Shown here: positions 7,819 to 16,126 of the stretch, piece after piece
How positions within the stretch are numbered: the first letter of the stretch is position 1
How the letters are laid out: every line of letters begins with the position of its first letter
Assembly (NCBI RefSeq): GCF_015057245.1
Contig: NZ_SVET01000005.1
Location: forward strand, 1 to 64,000
Reading direction: 5' to 3'
DNA from: Pseudobutyrivibrio ruminis
GTDB taxonomy: Bacteria; Bacillota; Clostridia; Lachnospirales; Lachnospiraceae
DNA: 64,000 nucleotides
The notes under the pieces: generated by a model
The model's database searches: none
Told to the model about the DNA's origin: nothing
Seen by the model: the letters and a program-made list of their open reading frames with translations, nothing else
Made by a program: the position numbers and the translations under genes

Positions 7819-9840
7819 ATGGCAGAGCAGGATATTAATCAGTTACTTCAGGTTCGCCGTGAAAAGCTTTCTGCACTTCAGGAAGCTGGCAAGGATCCAT
7901 TCCAAATCACAAAATTCGATCAGACTCATCACAGCGATGAAGTTCGCGCTCTTTACGAGGAGCATGAGGCAAAGCTTTTAGCAGGTCGTCCAGCTGTTAA
8001 CACAGATGGAATGGATGAGGAGGCTGCAAAGCAGGCCATTAATGATGATTACAACGAGCGTCGTGCTATCATGGATGCAGATCCAATCCACGTTAGCATT
8101 GCAGGTCGTATGATGTTTAAGCGTGTTATGGGTAAGGCAAGCTTCTGCAATATCCAGGATTTACAGAACAGCATTCAGGTTTATGTAGCACGTGACGCAA
8201 TCGGCGAAGATTCATATGCAGATTTCAAGAAGTCAGATATCGGTGATATCTACGGTGTTAAGGGATATGCATTCAGAACAAAGACAGGTGAGATTTCTAT
8301 CCATGCTGAGGAAATGACTCTTCTTTCAAAGTCACTTCAGATTCTTCCAGAGAAGTTCCATGGTCTTACAGATACAGACACACGTTATCGTCAGCGTTAT
8401 GTTGACCTTATCATGAACAAGGATTCAAAGGATGTATTTATTAAGCGTTCACTTATGATGCGTGAAATCCGTAACTTCCTTGCAAACCGTGATTTCATGG
8501 AAGTTGAGACACCTATGCTTGTTGAGAACGCAGGTGGTGCAGCAGCTCGTCCATTCTTCACACACTACAATGCACTTGGCGAGGAGCGTAAGCTTCGTAT
8601 CTCTCTTGAGCTTTACCTTAAGAGACTTATCGTTGGTGGCCTTGAGCGTGTATTTGAGATTGGCCGTGTATTCCGTAACGAGGGTGTTGATGCTCGTCAC
8701 AACCCAGAGTTCACTCTTATGGAGCTTTACCAGGCATACACAGATTACGAAGGTATGATGGAGCTCACAGAGAGCATGTTCAGATATCTTGCTGAAAAGG
8801 TTGTTGGTTCTACAAAGATTTCTTACAACGGAGTAGAAATCGACCTTGGCAAGCCATTCGAAAGACTTACAATGACAGATGCTGTTAAGAAGTACGCAGG
8901 CATCGATTTTGATACAGTTGCAGACGATGAGGCTGCAAAGGCACTTGCTCGTGAGAAGGGTATCGAGTTTGAGGATCGTCACAAGAAGGGCGATATCCTT
9001 AACCTCTTCTTCGAGGAGTTCTGTGAGGAGAATCTTATCCAGCCTACATTTATTATGGATCATCCAATCGAGATTTCTCCACTTACAAAGAAGAAGCCAT
9101 CTGACCCTACAAAGGTAGAGCGTTTCGAGCTCTTCATCAACGGATGGGAGATGTGTAACGCATACTCAGAGCTTAACGATCCAATCGATCAGCGTGAGCG
9201 TTTCGCAGCACAGGATGCAAATGCAGAAGCTGGTGATGACGAAGCTGAGCACACAGATGAGGACTTCCTTAACGCACTTGAAATTGGTATGCCACCTACA
9301 GGCGGTATCGGATACGGTCTCGACAGACTTTGCATGCTTCTTACAGATAGCGCTGCAATCCGTGACGTATTATTATTCCCAACTATGAAGTCACTTAACC
9401 CTGCAAAGCCACAGGCAGCAGGTGCTGATAATGGATTCTTTGCTCCAAATTCTAGCATCGATTTCTCAAATGTTAAGATCGAGCCACTTTTCGAGGAGCA
9501 GGTTGATTTCGAGACATTCTCAAAGAGTGATTTCAGAGCAGTAAAGGTAAAGGCTTGCCAGGCAGTACCAAAGTCAAAGAAGCTTCTTCAGTTCACACTT
9601 GATGACGGTACAGGCATAGACCGCACAATCCTTTCGGGAATTCATGCATTCTATGAGCCAGAGGAGCTTGTTGGTAAGACACTTGTAGCTATTACAAACC
9701 TTCCACCTAGAGCAATGATGGGAATTGAATCATGCGGTATGCTTCTTAGCGCTGTTAACAACCTTAAGGACAGCGAGGATGAAGAGCTTCATCTTCTCAT
9801 GATTGACAACCACATCCCAGCTGGTGCAAAGTTATACTAA
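7819..9840 (+). CDS. lysS: Lysyl-tRNA synthetase, class II, with C-terminal tRNA-binding domain
   Basis: This enzyme charges tRNA-Lys. The 673-residue protein has the N-terminal OB anticodon-binding domain, class II motif 2 (FEIGRVFRNEG near 275-285) and motif 3 (GIGYGLDRL near 496-504). It then continues, beyond the usual end of about 500 residues, into a separate domain at about 565-673 that matches the EMAP-II/Trbp111 tRNA-binding OB fold seen at the end of many MetRS enzymes (segments FRAVKVKAC, NLPPRAMMGIESCGMLL). The N-terminal part also has an insertion rich in Asp and Glu near residues 50-85. The fusion is seen in some Lachnospiraceae. It is expressed alone, with a strong promoter and terminator. 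Confidence 0.95.
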   Translation: MAEQDINQLLQVRREKLSALQEAGKDPFQITKFDQTHHSDEVRALYEEHEAKLLAGRPAVNTDGMDEEAAKQAINDDYNERRAIMDADPIHVSIAGRMMFKRVMGKASFCNIQDLQNSIQVYVARDAIGEDSYADFKKSDIGDIYGVKGYAFRTKTGEISIHAEEMTLLSKSLQILPEKFHGLTDTDTRYRQRYVDLIMNKDSKDVFIKRSLMMREIRNFLANRDFMEVETPMLVENAGGAAARPFFTHYNALGEERKLRISLELYLKRLIVGGLERVFEIGRVFRNEGVDARHNPEFTLMELYQAYTDYEGMMELTESMFRYLAEKVVGSTKISYNGVEIDLGKPFERLTMTDAVKKYAGIDFDTVADDEAAKALAREKGIEFEDRHKKGDILNLFFEEFCEENLIQPTFIMDHPIEISPLTKKKPSDPTKVERFELFINGWEMCNAYSELNDPIDQRERFAAQDANAEAGDDEAEHTDEDFLNALEIGMPPTGGIGYGLDRLCMLLTDSAAIRDVLLFPTMKSLNPAKPQAAGADNGFFAPNSSIDFSNVKIEPLFEEQVDFETFSKSDFRAVKVKACQAVPKSKKLLQFTLDDGTGIDRTILSGIHAFYEPEELVGKTLVAITNLPPRAMMGIESCGMLLSAVNNLKDSEDEELHLLMIDNHIPAGAKLY

Positions 9841-9851
9841 AATAAGTTTTT

Positions 9852-9890
9852 AAAACCTTCTTGGATAGAAATATCCAGGGAGGTTTTTTT
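9852..9890 (+). terminator. Intrinsic terminator of lysS
   Basis: A 14-bp stem (two G-U pairs) with a GAAA loop, starting at AACCTTC and ending GGAGGTT, is followed by a T-run. Confidence 0.92.
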
Positions 9891-9984
9891 GTTGCATGAA
9901 ATTTTAGTGTTTAAAGTTCTAAAGTTTAAAGTGCTAATGTATTGTATTTTCTGTGTTTAAGAGCCCTAAAAACATTGAGAATCA

Positions 9985-9993
9985 TGGTATAAT
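9985..9993 (+). promoter_or_regulatory. Extended -10 promoter of the permease gene
   Basis: TGGTATAAT (9985-9993) is a full extended -10 element with no good -35 box. It lies about 60 nt before the permease start. The rest of 9891-10053 is AT-rich with no recognisable element. Confidence 0.6.
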
Positions 9994-10053
9994 CGAGGAC
10001 GCTGCGTGTATAGGAAAATTAAATAAAGAATATATTTTATAAAGGAAGTAGTA

Positions 10054-11607
10054 ATGAAAGAAGAAAAGAAATTAGGGCTAATGGCCCTCATACTGATGAT
10101 CTTTACATCAGTATACGGATTTAACAATATCCCACGTTCATATTACTTAATGGGATATGCAGCAATTCCTTGGTTTGTAATTGCTGGTATTTTATTCTTT
10201 ATACCATTTGCATTTATGGTAGCAGAGTTTGGTTCTGCATTTAAGGATGAGACAGGTGGTATGTATTCTTGGATGTGCAAGTCAGTAGGTCCTAAGTATG
10301 CATTCATTGGAACATTCATGTGGTACACATCATATGTACTTTGGATGGTAAATGTTTCATCAGGTATCTGGGTACCTGTATCAAACCTTATTTTCGGTGA
10401 AGATTGTACATCAAGCTGGTCTTTCTTTGGTTCAGAAATTCTTTCTGGCTCAAGACTTCTTGGTATCATGGCAATCATCTTCTTTATCTTTATCACATAC
10501 TTTGATTCAAAGGGTATTGATAAGATTAGCAAGGTTACATCAATCGGTGGTACAGCAGTTCTTGTAATCAACATCATGGTAGTAGTTGGTTCAATCGTTA
10601 TGATTATCGCTCGTCACGGACAGCTTGAGCAGCCATTCCTTGGCACAGAGTCATTGATGGTTCCTCTTAACGCAGCTTACCAGGGCAGCCCTATCATGAT
10701 TTTATCATTTATTGTATATGCACTTTTCGCTTACGGCGGAATCGAAGCAGTTGGTGGTCTTGTTGATAAGACAGAGAACCCAAAGAAGAACTTCCCTAAG
10801 GGAATCGTAACAGCAGCTATGGTAATCGTAGTTGGTTATGCACTTCTTATCATGCTTGTAGGTTCATTTACAAACTACAGCGAAATCCTTGGCTCAGACA
10901 ATATTACACTTGGAAATGTTTCATACGTAATCATGTCAAACTTTGCAGCAGCATTTGGTAAGGCATTTGGCGCTTCAGCAGCTACACAGGTAGCTCTTGC
11001 TCATGGATTCGCTCGAGTATACGCACTTATCATGCTTCTTGCACTTATGGGTGCTATGTTTACACTTGTATATTCACCACTTAAGCAGATTATCGACGGA
11101 ACTCCAAAGGAGCTTTGGCCAGGTAAGATGGGTGAAATTGCAGAGGACGGTATGCCAAAGAACGCTATGTGGATTCAGTGTGCAATCGTTTGTATCATGA
11201 TTCTTTTAGTTTCATTTGGTGGAGACACAATGCAGCAGTTCTTCGTTATCCTTACAGCAATGGTAAACGTTGGTATGACAGTACCATACATGTTTATTTC
11301 ATTTGCATTCCCTAAGTTTAAGAAGATGAAGAACATCGACAGAAGCTTCGAAGTATTCAAGACACAGAAGTCTGCAAATATCTGGGGCTATGTTGTAACT
11401 CTTACATTGTTCTTTGCAAACGCATTTGCTATTATTCAGCCAGCTCTTGATGGCGATTTTAAGACTACATTCTGGTCATTAAGTGGTCCTGTAATCTTTG
11501 GATTAGCAGCCTGGATCATTTACACACGTTATGAAAAGAAATTAGCAGCAGGCGAATTCAATAAAGAAAATGCTGATGATGTTAATGAAAACGTTGTAAC
11601 AGAATAA
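10054..11607 (+). CDS. APC-superfamily amino-acid permease
   Basis: The 517-residue inner-membrane protein has about twelve to fourteen hydrophobic segments. The N-terminal block (FTSVYGFNNIPRSYYLMGY, AEFGSAFKDETGGMYSW) is typical of the glutamate:GABA antiporter / YjeM branch of the amino acid-polyamine-organocation superfamily. It also has YGGIEAVGG in the middle. The likely role is amino-acid uptake or exchange; the substrate cannot be told from sequence. No decarboxylase or other enzyme lies next to it. The ATG is preceded by AAAGGAAG. It is flanked by an extended -10 promoter and a terminator. Confidence 0.87.
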   Translation: MKEEKKLGLMALILMIFTSVYGFNNIPRSYYLMGYAAIPWFVIAGILFFIPFAFMVAEFGSAFKDETGGMYSWMCKSVGPKYAFIGTFMWYTSYVLWMVNVSSGIWVPVSNLIFGEDCTSSWSFFGSEILSGSRLLGIMAIIFFIFITYFDSKGIDKISKVTSIGGTAVLVINIMVVVGSIVMIIARHGQLEQPFLGTESLMVPLNAAYQGSPIMILSFIVYALFAYGGIEAVGGLVDKTENPKKNFPKGIVTAAMVIVVGYALLIMLVGSFTNYSEILGSDNITLGNVSYVIMSNFAAAFGKAFGASAATQVALAHGFARVYALIMLLALMGAMFTLVYSPLKQIIDGTPKELWPGKMGEIAEDGMPKNAMWIQCAIVCIMILLVSFGGDTMQQFFVILTAMVNVGMTVPYMFISFAFPKFKKMKNIDRSFEVFKTQKSANIWGYVVTLTLFFANAFAIIQPALDGDFKTTFWSLSGPVIFGLAAWIIYTRYEKKLAAGEFNKENADDVNENVVTE

Positions 11608-11621
11608 TTAATTTAAGTTAT

Positions 11622-11660
11622 AATACCTTCTTGGAATGATATTTCAGGAAGGTATTTTTT
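11622..11660 (+). terminator. Intrinsic terminator of the permease gene
   Basis: TACCTTC and GAAGGTA flank an imperfect inner stem, followed by TTTTTT. The stem closely resembles the lysS terminator. Confidence 0.88.
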
Positions 11661-11720
11661 ATTGTTACAAAAGACTATTAATGAACATTTATGCTAAAAA
11701 AGCGTAACAAACTGTGAACC

Positions 11721-11750
11721 TTGTTGAAAATAAATGAAAATCAATATATT
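11721..11750 (+). promoter_or_regulatory. Promoter of the chemoreceptor gene
   Basis: TTGTTG (11721-11726) and TATATT (11745-11750) are 18 bp apart, about 30 nt before the ATG and its AGGAGG site. Confidence 0.6.
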
Positions 11751-11781
11751 CTCTTAATTATAAGGGATAGGAGGACTATTT

Positions 11782-13257
11782 ATGGATTTGAAGGAAAGAC
11801 ACATATATGAAAGTAACAAGCTAGGATTTAAGTTGGCATGTATTATTCAAGTGTTCGAATTGGCTGCCACCATTCTCTATAGTGATCAGCGAGTGGGATT
11901 TTCATTTGTAAATACCACAACTATGTCTATCATACAGATTATAATGTTTATTTGCTCAATCTATGCATACTTACGATATAGTCATAGAACCAGAGGCAGA
12001 TATTTGATGTTAGGCTCAATGCTCATTGGATACGCTGTAATGATGGCAGGATCTGTTCATGTCACATACATGTGGGCATTCGGACCATCATTTATTATTC
12101 TTTCCCTTTTGTTTAACGATGTGAAACTGACTATAGCTACATCAATAATTACAGCAGTAATTAATTTGTTATATATCCCATTGTTTTATATGTTTTCTGT
12201 GGAAGTGGCAGACAGACATTTTGCAGTCATGACAGATACTATATTCATGGTATTACTTTCTCTTATGGGTATATTCTATGTGCGCCTTAATTCACTTCAG
12301 AACAAAGAAACAATGGATGAAATCGAAGAGAATGTAAGACTTCAAGAAGAAAGTTCTGAGGTTATTAAAAATACAGGTATTACTATTGCTAAGAAGCTTG
12401 AGGATGCAAATGATGCAATGGAATCCTTGGCTTCAAAGGTTAGCTCAAGTGCAGAAGCAGCACAGCAGATTAGCGAGTCTGTAAACCTTACAGCAGAGGC
12501 CATTCAGACTCAAACAGAAATGAACTCTAATATCACAGATTCATTGGAAGAGATTGCACATCAGGCTAGAGCGATGAGACGAAATTCAGACGAGGTATCA
12601 GAAAACATCAGTGATGGTAATGCTCTTATTGAAGAGCTTCGTGCAAAATCTGATGAGGCATCTACAATTAACGCAGAGACAGCCACAATGACAAGTGAAC
12701 TTCAGGAATCTGCAGTGACAGTAAAGGATATCGTAGGTACAATTCTTGATATCTCTGGCCAGACAAATCTTCTTGCACTTAACGCTTCTATAGAGGCCGC
12801 CAGAGCAGGTGAAGCTGGTAAAGGCTTTGCAGTAGTAGCAGACGAAATCCGTGCCCTTTCAGAGCATACAAAAGAATCAGCAGAGCAGATTTCAGCAACA
12901 ATAGACGAATTAATCCAGCGTGTAAATACAGCATCTACAAACATGCAAAAGAGTGTGGACTCAGCAAATCAGCAGGGCGAAATGATTGCAGAAACTGGAG
13001 AAAAATTTGAAATTATCCTTGAGAAAATCACAGATCTTGCTCGCCGCGTAGCGATGATTTCCGACAACGTAGATGGCTGTGTAGATGCTAACAGTAAAGT
13101 AATGGATGCTATCAGCAACCTATCTGCAACATCACAGGAAGTTGCTGCATCTTCAGAATCTAGCATCACTCTTAATCAAGATTGTGAAGCTGACATGGAA
13201 AGCACCAAAGAAATCCTCCATGACATCCTCACAATCTCTCGAAGCAGCATGAATTAA
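11782..13257 (+). CDS. Methyl-accepting chemotaxis protein with multi-pass membrane sensor
   Basis: The 491-residue receptor has an N-terminal module of about six hydrophobic segments (residues 12-175) and no extracytoplasmic ligand domain. It is followed by a cytoplasmic signalling coiled coil. The hairpin tip that contacts CheA and CheW is intact (LLALNASIEAARAGEAGKGF and on to VADEIRAL, about residues 328-360). Methylation-helix regions rich in Glu and Gln flank it. The sensor may respond to membrane state or to a ligand bound within the membrane, but this is not known. No HAMP domain is obvious. The gene ends directly in the giant inverted repeat. Confidence 0.92.
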   Translation: MDLKERHIYESNKLGFKLACIIQVFELAATILYSDQRVGFSFVNTTTMSIIQIIMFICSIYAYLRYSHRTRGRYLMLGSMLIGYAVMMAGSVHVTYMWAFGPSFIILSLLFNDVKLTIATSIITAVINLLYIPLFYMFSVEVADRHFAVMTDTIFMVLLSLMGIFYVRLNSLQNKETMDEIEENVRLQEESSEVIKNTGITIAKKLEDANDAMESLASKVSSSAEAAQQISESVNLTAEAIQTQTEMNSNITDSLEEIAHQARAMRRNSDEVSENISDGNALIEELRAKSDEASTINAETATMTSELQESAVTVKDIVGTILDISGQTNLLALNASIEAARAGEAGKGFAVVADEIRALSEHTKESAEQISATIDELIQRVNTASTNMQKSVDSANQQGEMIAETGEKFEIILEKITDLARRVAMISDNVDGCVDANSKVMDAISNLSATSQEVAASSESSITLNQDCEADMESTKEILHDILTISRSSMN

Positions 13258-13902
13258 CTATTCTCACCTCCACTAATGGGATGAGGACAGGCCACCCTAC
13301 CGGGACCCACAGCACCGCCCTGCTTAGCGTGTATCATTTGAGCAGATTTATAGATTTCCTTAATGTGTAAAGTCTCCCATATGTAGGTGTACTTACGAGG
13401 CTTTTACTATTCGAAGGTAATGTGTGGGTGGGACGGACAATGTTGTTTATATAATCATCTTGTCTTAACTAGTCTTTGTATTATTACTTTTGCTACTCCG
13501 TTCACCAAGAAAAATTAAAAAAGAGATATTTGTATGTATTGGCACCGTGGCACATTCAACATCGTGTTTCAAGTGACCACTGCTGCTGCCGTCCTAGCAG
13601 CAGCTGCCAATTCATATCAAATATCTCTTTTTATTTTTCTAAGTTCACTCCAAAGCAAATAGTAATAAATACAAAGCTAGTTTAAGACTGATGATTACTA
13701 AGTGTAGTGTATGTCCGTCTCCACCCATACTTTACCGATAGAATTGTAAAACTTCGTAAGAACACCTACTAATGAATATGGGAGACTACACATTTAGGAA
13801 ATCATAAATCTGTGATTGTACACGCTAAGCAGGGCGGTGCTGTGGGCCCCGATAGGGTGGCCTGTCCTCATAGAAAATTCCTGGCAGAATAGTTATTTTT
13901 TT
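13256..13902 (+). ncRNA. Giant imperfect palindrome: candidate large hairpin RNA or fold-back element
   Basis: This fills the long gap between the chemoreceptor and aminotransferase genes. Outer arms 13281-13333 and 13819-13871 are complementary at 51 of 53 positions. Complementarity continues inward with short indels to ATTGGCA (13538-13544) / TGCCAAT (13605-13611). The apex holds two small hairpins: GTGGCAC with GTGACCAC (13547-13580) and TGCTGCT with AGCAGCA (13581-13602). AACTATTCT (13256-13264) and AGAATAGTT (13886-13894) pair outside the main arms, and TTTTTTT follows at 13896-13902, as in an intrinsic terminator on the + strand. No target-site duplication and no plausible gene are visible. 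It may be processed from the upstream mRNA. I could not match it to a known large RNA class. Confidence 0.65.
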
Positions 13903-13905
13903 GCA

Positions 13906-13934
13906 TGGACATTGGTTGAAAATAGGCATATAAT
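13906..13934 (+). promoter_or_regulatory. Promoter of the aminotransferase gene
   Basis: TGGACA (13906-13911) and TATAAT (13929-13934) are 17 bp apart. They lie immediately after the T-run that ends the giant hairpin. Confidence 0.75.
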
Positions 13935-13978
13935 ACAAAGTAATTTAACGATTTAAAGTGACAGAGAGGGTGAGAAGA

Positions 13979-15169
13979 ATGGTTATTTCGAAGAACATGG
14001 AAGCACTTGTAGCGGGAAGTTCCACAATCAGAAAATTATTTGAGGAGGGCTTGCAGCTTGCGGCTGAAGTTGGTGCAGAGAATGTGTACGATTTCAGCTT
14101 GGGAAATCCAGCTGCACCTGTGCCTGAGAAGGTTACTCAGTCTATTAAGGATATATTAGCTGAGAATCCTGGTGCGTATGTTCATGGTTATATGAAGAAT
14201 GCGGGATTTGACGAAGTAAGAGTAAACGTTGCAAACAGCTTAAATAAAAAGTTTGATATGGGATATGGACCAGAGGATGTTGTTATGACTGTAGGGGCTG
14301 CTGGTGCCATGAATTGCGTGTTCAGAGCCCTTTTAGGATATGAGGATGAAGTAATTGCATTCGCTCCTTATTTTGGTGAATATAGAAGCTATGTGGCAAA
14401 CTACGGTGGTATCTTGAAGGTTGTACCAGCAAAGCTTGACGATTTCGATTTGAATTTGGATGAGCTTGATGCGCTTATCAACGAGAAGACAAAGTGTGTC
14501 ATTGTAAACAATCCTAATAATCCATCCGGAAAGGTTTATCCTGCAGCTACACTTCAGAAGCTAGCAGATATTTTGGAGAAGGCTGAAAAGAGAGTGGGTC
14601 ATCCTATTTATGTAATCGCAGACGAGCCATATAGAGAGCTTGTATACGATGGAGATGAAGTGCCTTACATTCCTTCTATCATCAAGAATAGCATTTACAT
14701 GTACTCATTCAGCAAGACTCTTTCCCTTCCAGGAGAGCGAATTGGCTACATGGCTCTTTCCAAGAGAATGGATTACTACGAGGAAATGATTGGTGCCATG
14801 GTTGTTGCAAATAGATGCTTAGGCTATATTAACGCCCCATCTCTATTCCAGCTTGTAGTATCAAGATGCCTTGATGTAGATGTAGATTTGGAATTCTACG
14901 ATAAGAATAGAAAGCTTTTATACAGCAAGCTTACAGATCTTGGCTTTGAAGTGGTAAAGCCTCAGGGAGCATTTTATTTACTTGTAAAATCTCCATATGA
15001 AAACGAGGAAGAATTTGTAAAAGCAGCAAAGAAAAACCACATAATCTTAGTTTCTACTAAGACATTTGGTTGTCCTGGATATGTACGTATTGCATATTGT
15101 GTGGATTACAAAATGATAGAACGCTCTTTGCCAGCCTTTGAACAACTGGCAAAGGATTGCGGTCTTTAA
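13979..15169 (+). CDS. PLP-dependent class I/II aminotransferase
   Basis: The 396-residue enzyme belongs to the aspartate aminotransferase fold type I family. It has the NNPNNPSG segment, the conserved Asp of VIADEPYRELVYDG, and YSFSKTLSLPGERIGY with the PLP Lys near residue 246. It would interconvert an amino acid and its 2-oxoacid. I chose the ATG at 13979 because GAGGGTGAG precedes it; a GTG 21 nt upstream is also open. It converges with the LysR gene (4-nt overlap of stops). A 2-oxoacid oxidoreductase is encoded about 4 kb downstream, so it may supply that enzyme with substrate (inference). The amino acid used is unknown. Confidence 0.88.
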   Translation: MVISKNMEALVAGSSTIRKLFEEGLQLAAEVGAENVYDFSLGNPAAPVPEKVTQSIKDILAENPGAYVHGYMKNAGFDEVRVNVANSLNKKFDMGYGPEDVVMTVGAAGAMNCVFRALLGYEDEVIAFAPYFGEYRSYVANYGGILKVVPAKLDDFDLNLDELDALINEKTKCVIVNNPNNPSGKVYPAATLQKLADILEKAEKRVGHPIYVIADEPYRELVYDGDEVPYIPSIIKNSIYMYSFSKTLSLPGERIGYMALSKRMDYYEEMIGAMVVANRCLGYINAPSLFQLVVSRCLDVDVDLEFYDKNRKLLYSKLTDLGFEVVKPQGAFYLLVKSPYENEEEFVKAAKKNHIILVSTKTFGCPGYVRIAYCVDYKMIERSLPAFEQLAKDCGL

Positions 15170-16041
15170 TCGTTAGATTTGAAATGCTCGTTTATCTTTT
15201 TATAGAGCATATCAATTGAAGACGAAATAGTATTACGTTTCCAAGCGATAGAGATTGGAAGATGATCATTGAGATTGAAATAATGGATTCCTGGGTGGTG
15301 GATTCCCTGGTACCAACCATCCAGGACTGCCACTCCAAGTCCATTTTCTACAGAGGCAAACACTGTATTGATGTTTGGAACTGCAGTAAATCTTGGAACA
15401 AAACCATAAGGTCTAAATAATAATTCAATGTCCTGACACAGCTCGCCAACACGTGGGTCGTCAATCATATAGAAAGTATATGAGGCGAAATCGGCAGCTG
15501 TTTTTATTTTGTCAAAATCTGGTAAAAGTTCAGAGTATACCACGATACGAGGTATGCTTGTGAACTTGTATCTAACCAAATCAGCTCTTCCCTCAACATA
15601 ATCAGACGAAGTAATAATAGCATCTAAATGCTTGTCCTCAAGGGCCTGGAGAAGGTCTCTAAAGCCAAGACATTCAAATGAAATCATAAAGTCTGGATCC
15701 TCACTACGGCATTCGTTAACAACCTTTGGAAGAAAGCTTGAAACATTCCAACCGATGTTGTATCCCAAGCGGATATGGTTGGTGGTGTTGGCAAGCATCT
15801 TGCGGATGTTGTGTAGCTCAGCAAAATAGCGCTGGAAGAAATTGAAATAAAGAGTTCCTTCATCAGAAAGAGAGATGTGTCTGCTGTTTTCTCTGATGAA
15901 AAGATCTACTCCAAGTTCTTCTTCCAAGGCAGAAATATATCTGCTGACAGCTGGCTGAGGAAGATATAAATTTTGAGCAGCTTTTGTAAAGCTTAAATGT
16001 TTTGCTGTTTCTAAAAAACATTCTATCTGTTTATCATTCAT
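15166..16041 (-). CDS. LysR-family transcriptional regulator
   Basis: The 291-residue protein has the N-terminal winged helix-turn-helix (residues 1-62, with LSFTKAAQNLYLPQPAVSRY) and a C-terminal periplasmic-binding-like effector domain. LysR regulators usually activate a divergent gene when a pathway metabolite binds. It lies downstream of the LVIVD gene on the same strand, and that gene diverges from the chalcone isomerase-like gene, so it is the natural regulator of the island (inference). Its own promoter abuts the start codon, which suggests a leaderless mRNA; AGGTGG lies only one base before the ATG. Its effector is unknown. Confidence 0.92.
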   Translation of the reverse strand: MNDKQIECFLETAKHLSFTKAAQNLYLPQPAVSRYISALEEELGVDLFIRENSRHISLSDEGTLYFNFFQRYFAELHNIRKMLANTTNHIRLGYNIGWNVSSFLPKVVNECRSEDPDFMISFECLGFRDLLQALEDKHLDAIITSSDYVEGRADLVRYKFTSIPRIVVYSELLPDFDKIKTAADFASYTFYMIDDPRVGELCQDIELLFRPYGFVPRFTAVPNINTVFASVENGLGVAVLDGWYQGIHHPGIHYFNLNDHLPISIAWKRNTISSSIDMLYKKINEHFKSND

Positions 16042-16048
16042 GCCACCT

Positions 16049-16093
16049 ATTATAGCAAAAAAATAACAGCTGTCACGTGGGCAACTGTTATTT
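16049..16093 (-). promoter_or_regulatory. LVIVD-gene terminator overlapping the LysR promoter
   Basis: Read on the minus strand, AAATAACAG and CTGTTATTT (16085-16093 and 16061-16069) form a stem followed by a T-run, a terminator for the LVIVD gene. The same stretch supplies GTGACA (16071-16076), a 16-bp spacer and an extended -10 TGCTATAAT (TATAAT at 16049-16054) for the LysR gene. The transcript would start at or within a base or two of its ATG. Confidence 0.65.
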
Positions 16094-16126
16094 ATATATG
16101 GAGAATTTAAAATTAGTAGAAATAAC

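Noticed and set aside
8449..9063. 204-codon minus-strand frame inside lysS
   Set aside because: It is antisense to a conserved gene, with no start signal.
13476..13685. 69-codon frame inside the giant palindrome
   Set aside because: It has no ribosome site, its sequence is fixed by the inverted repeat, and its protein resembles nothing.
13281..13871. Palindrome as an insertion sequence or MITE
   Set aside because: No transposase, no target-site duplication and a terminator-like end were seen; kept as an alternative but not called.
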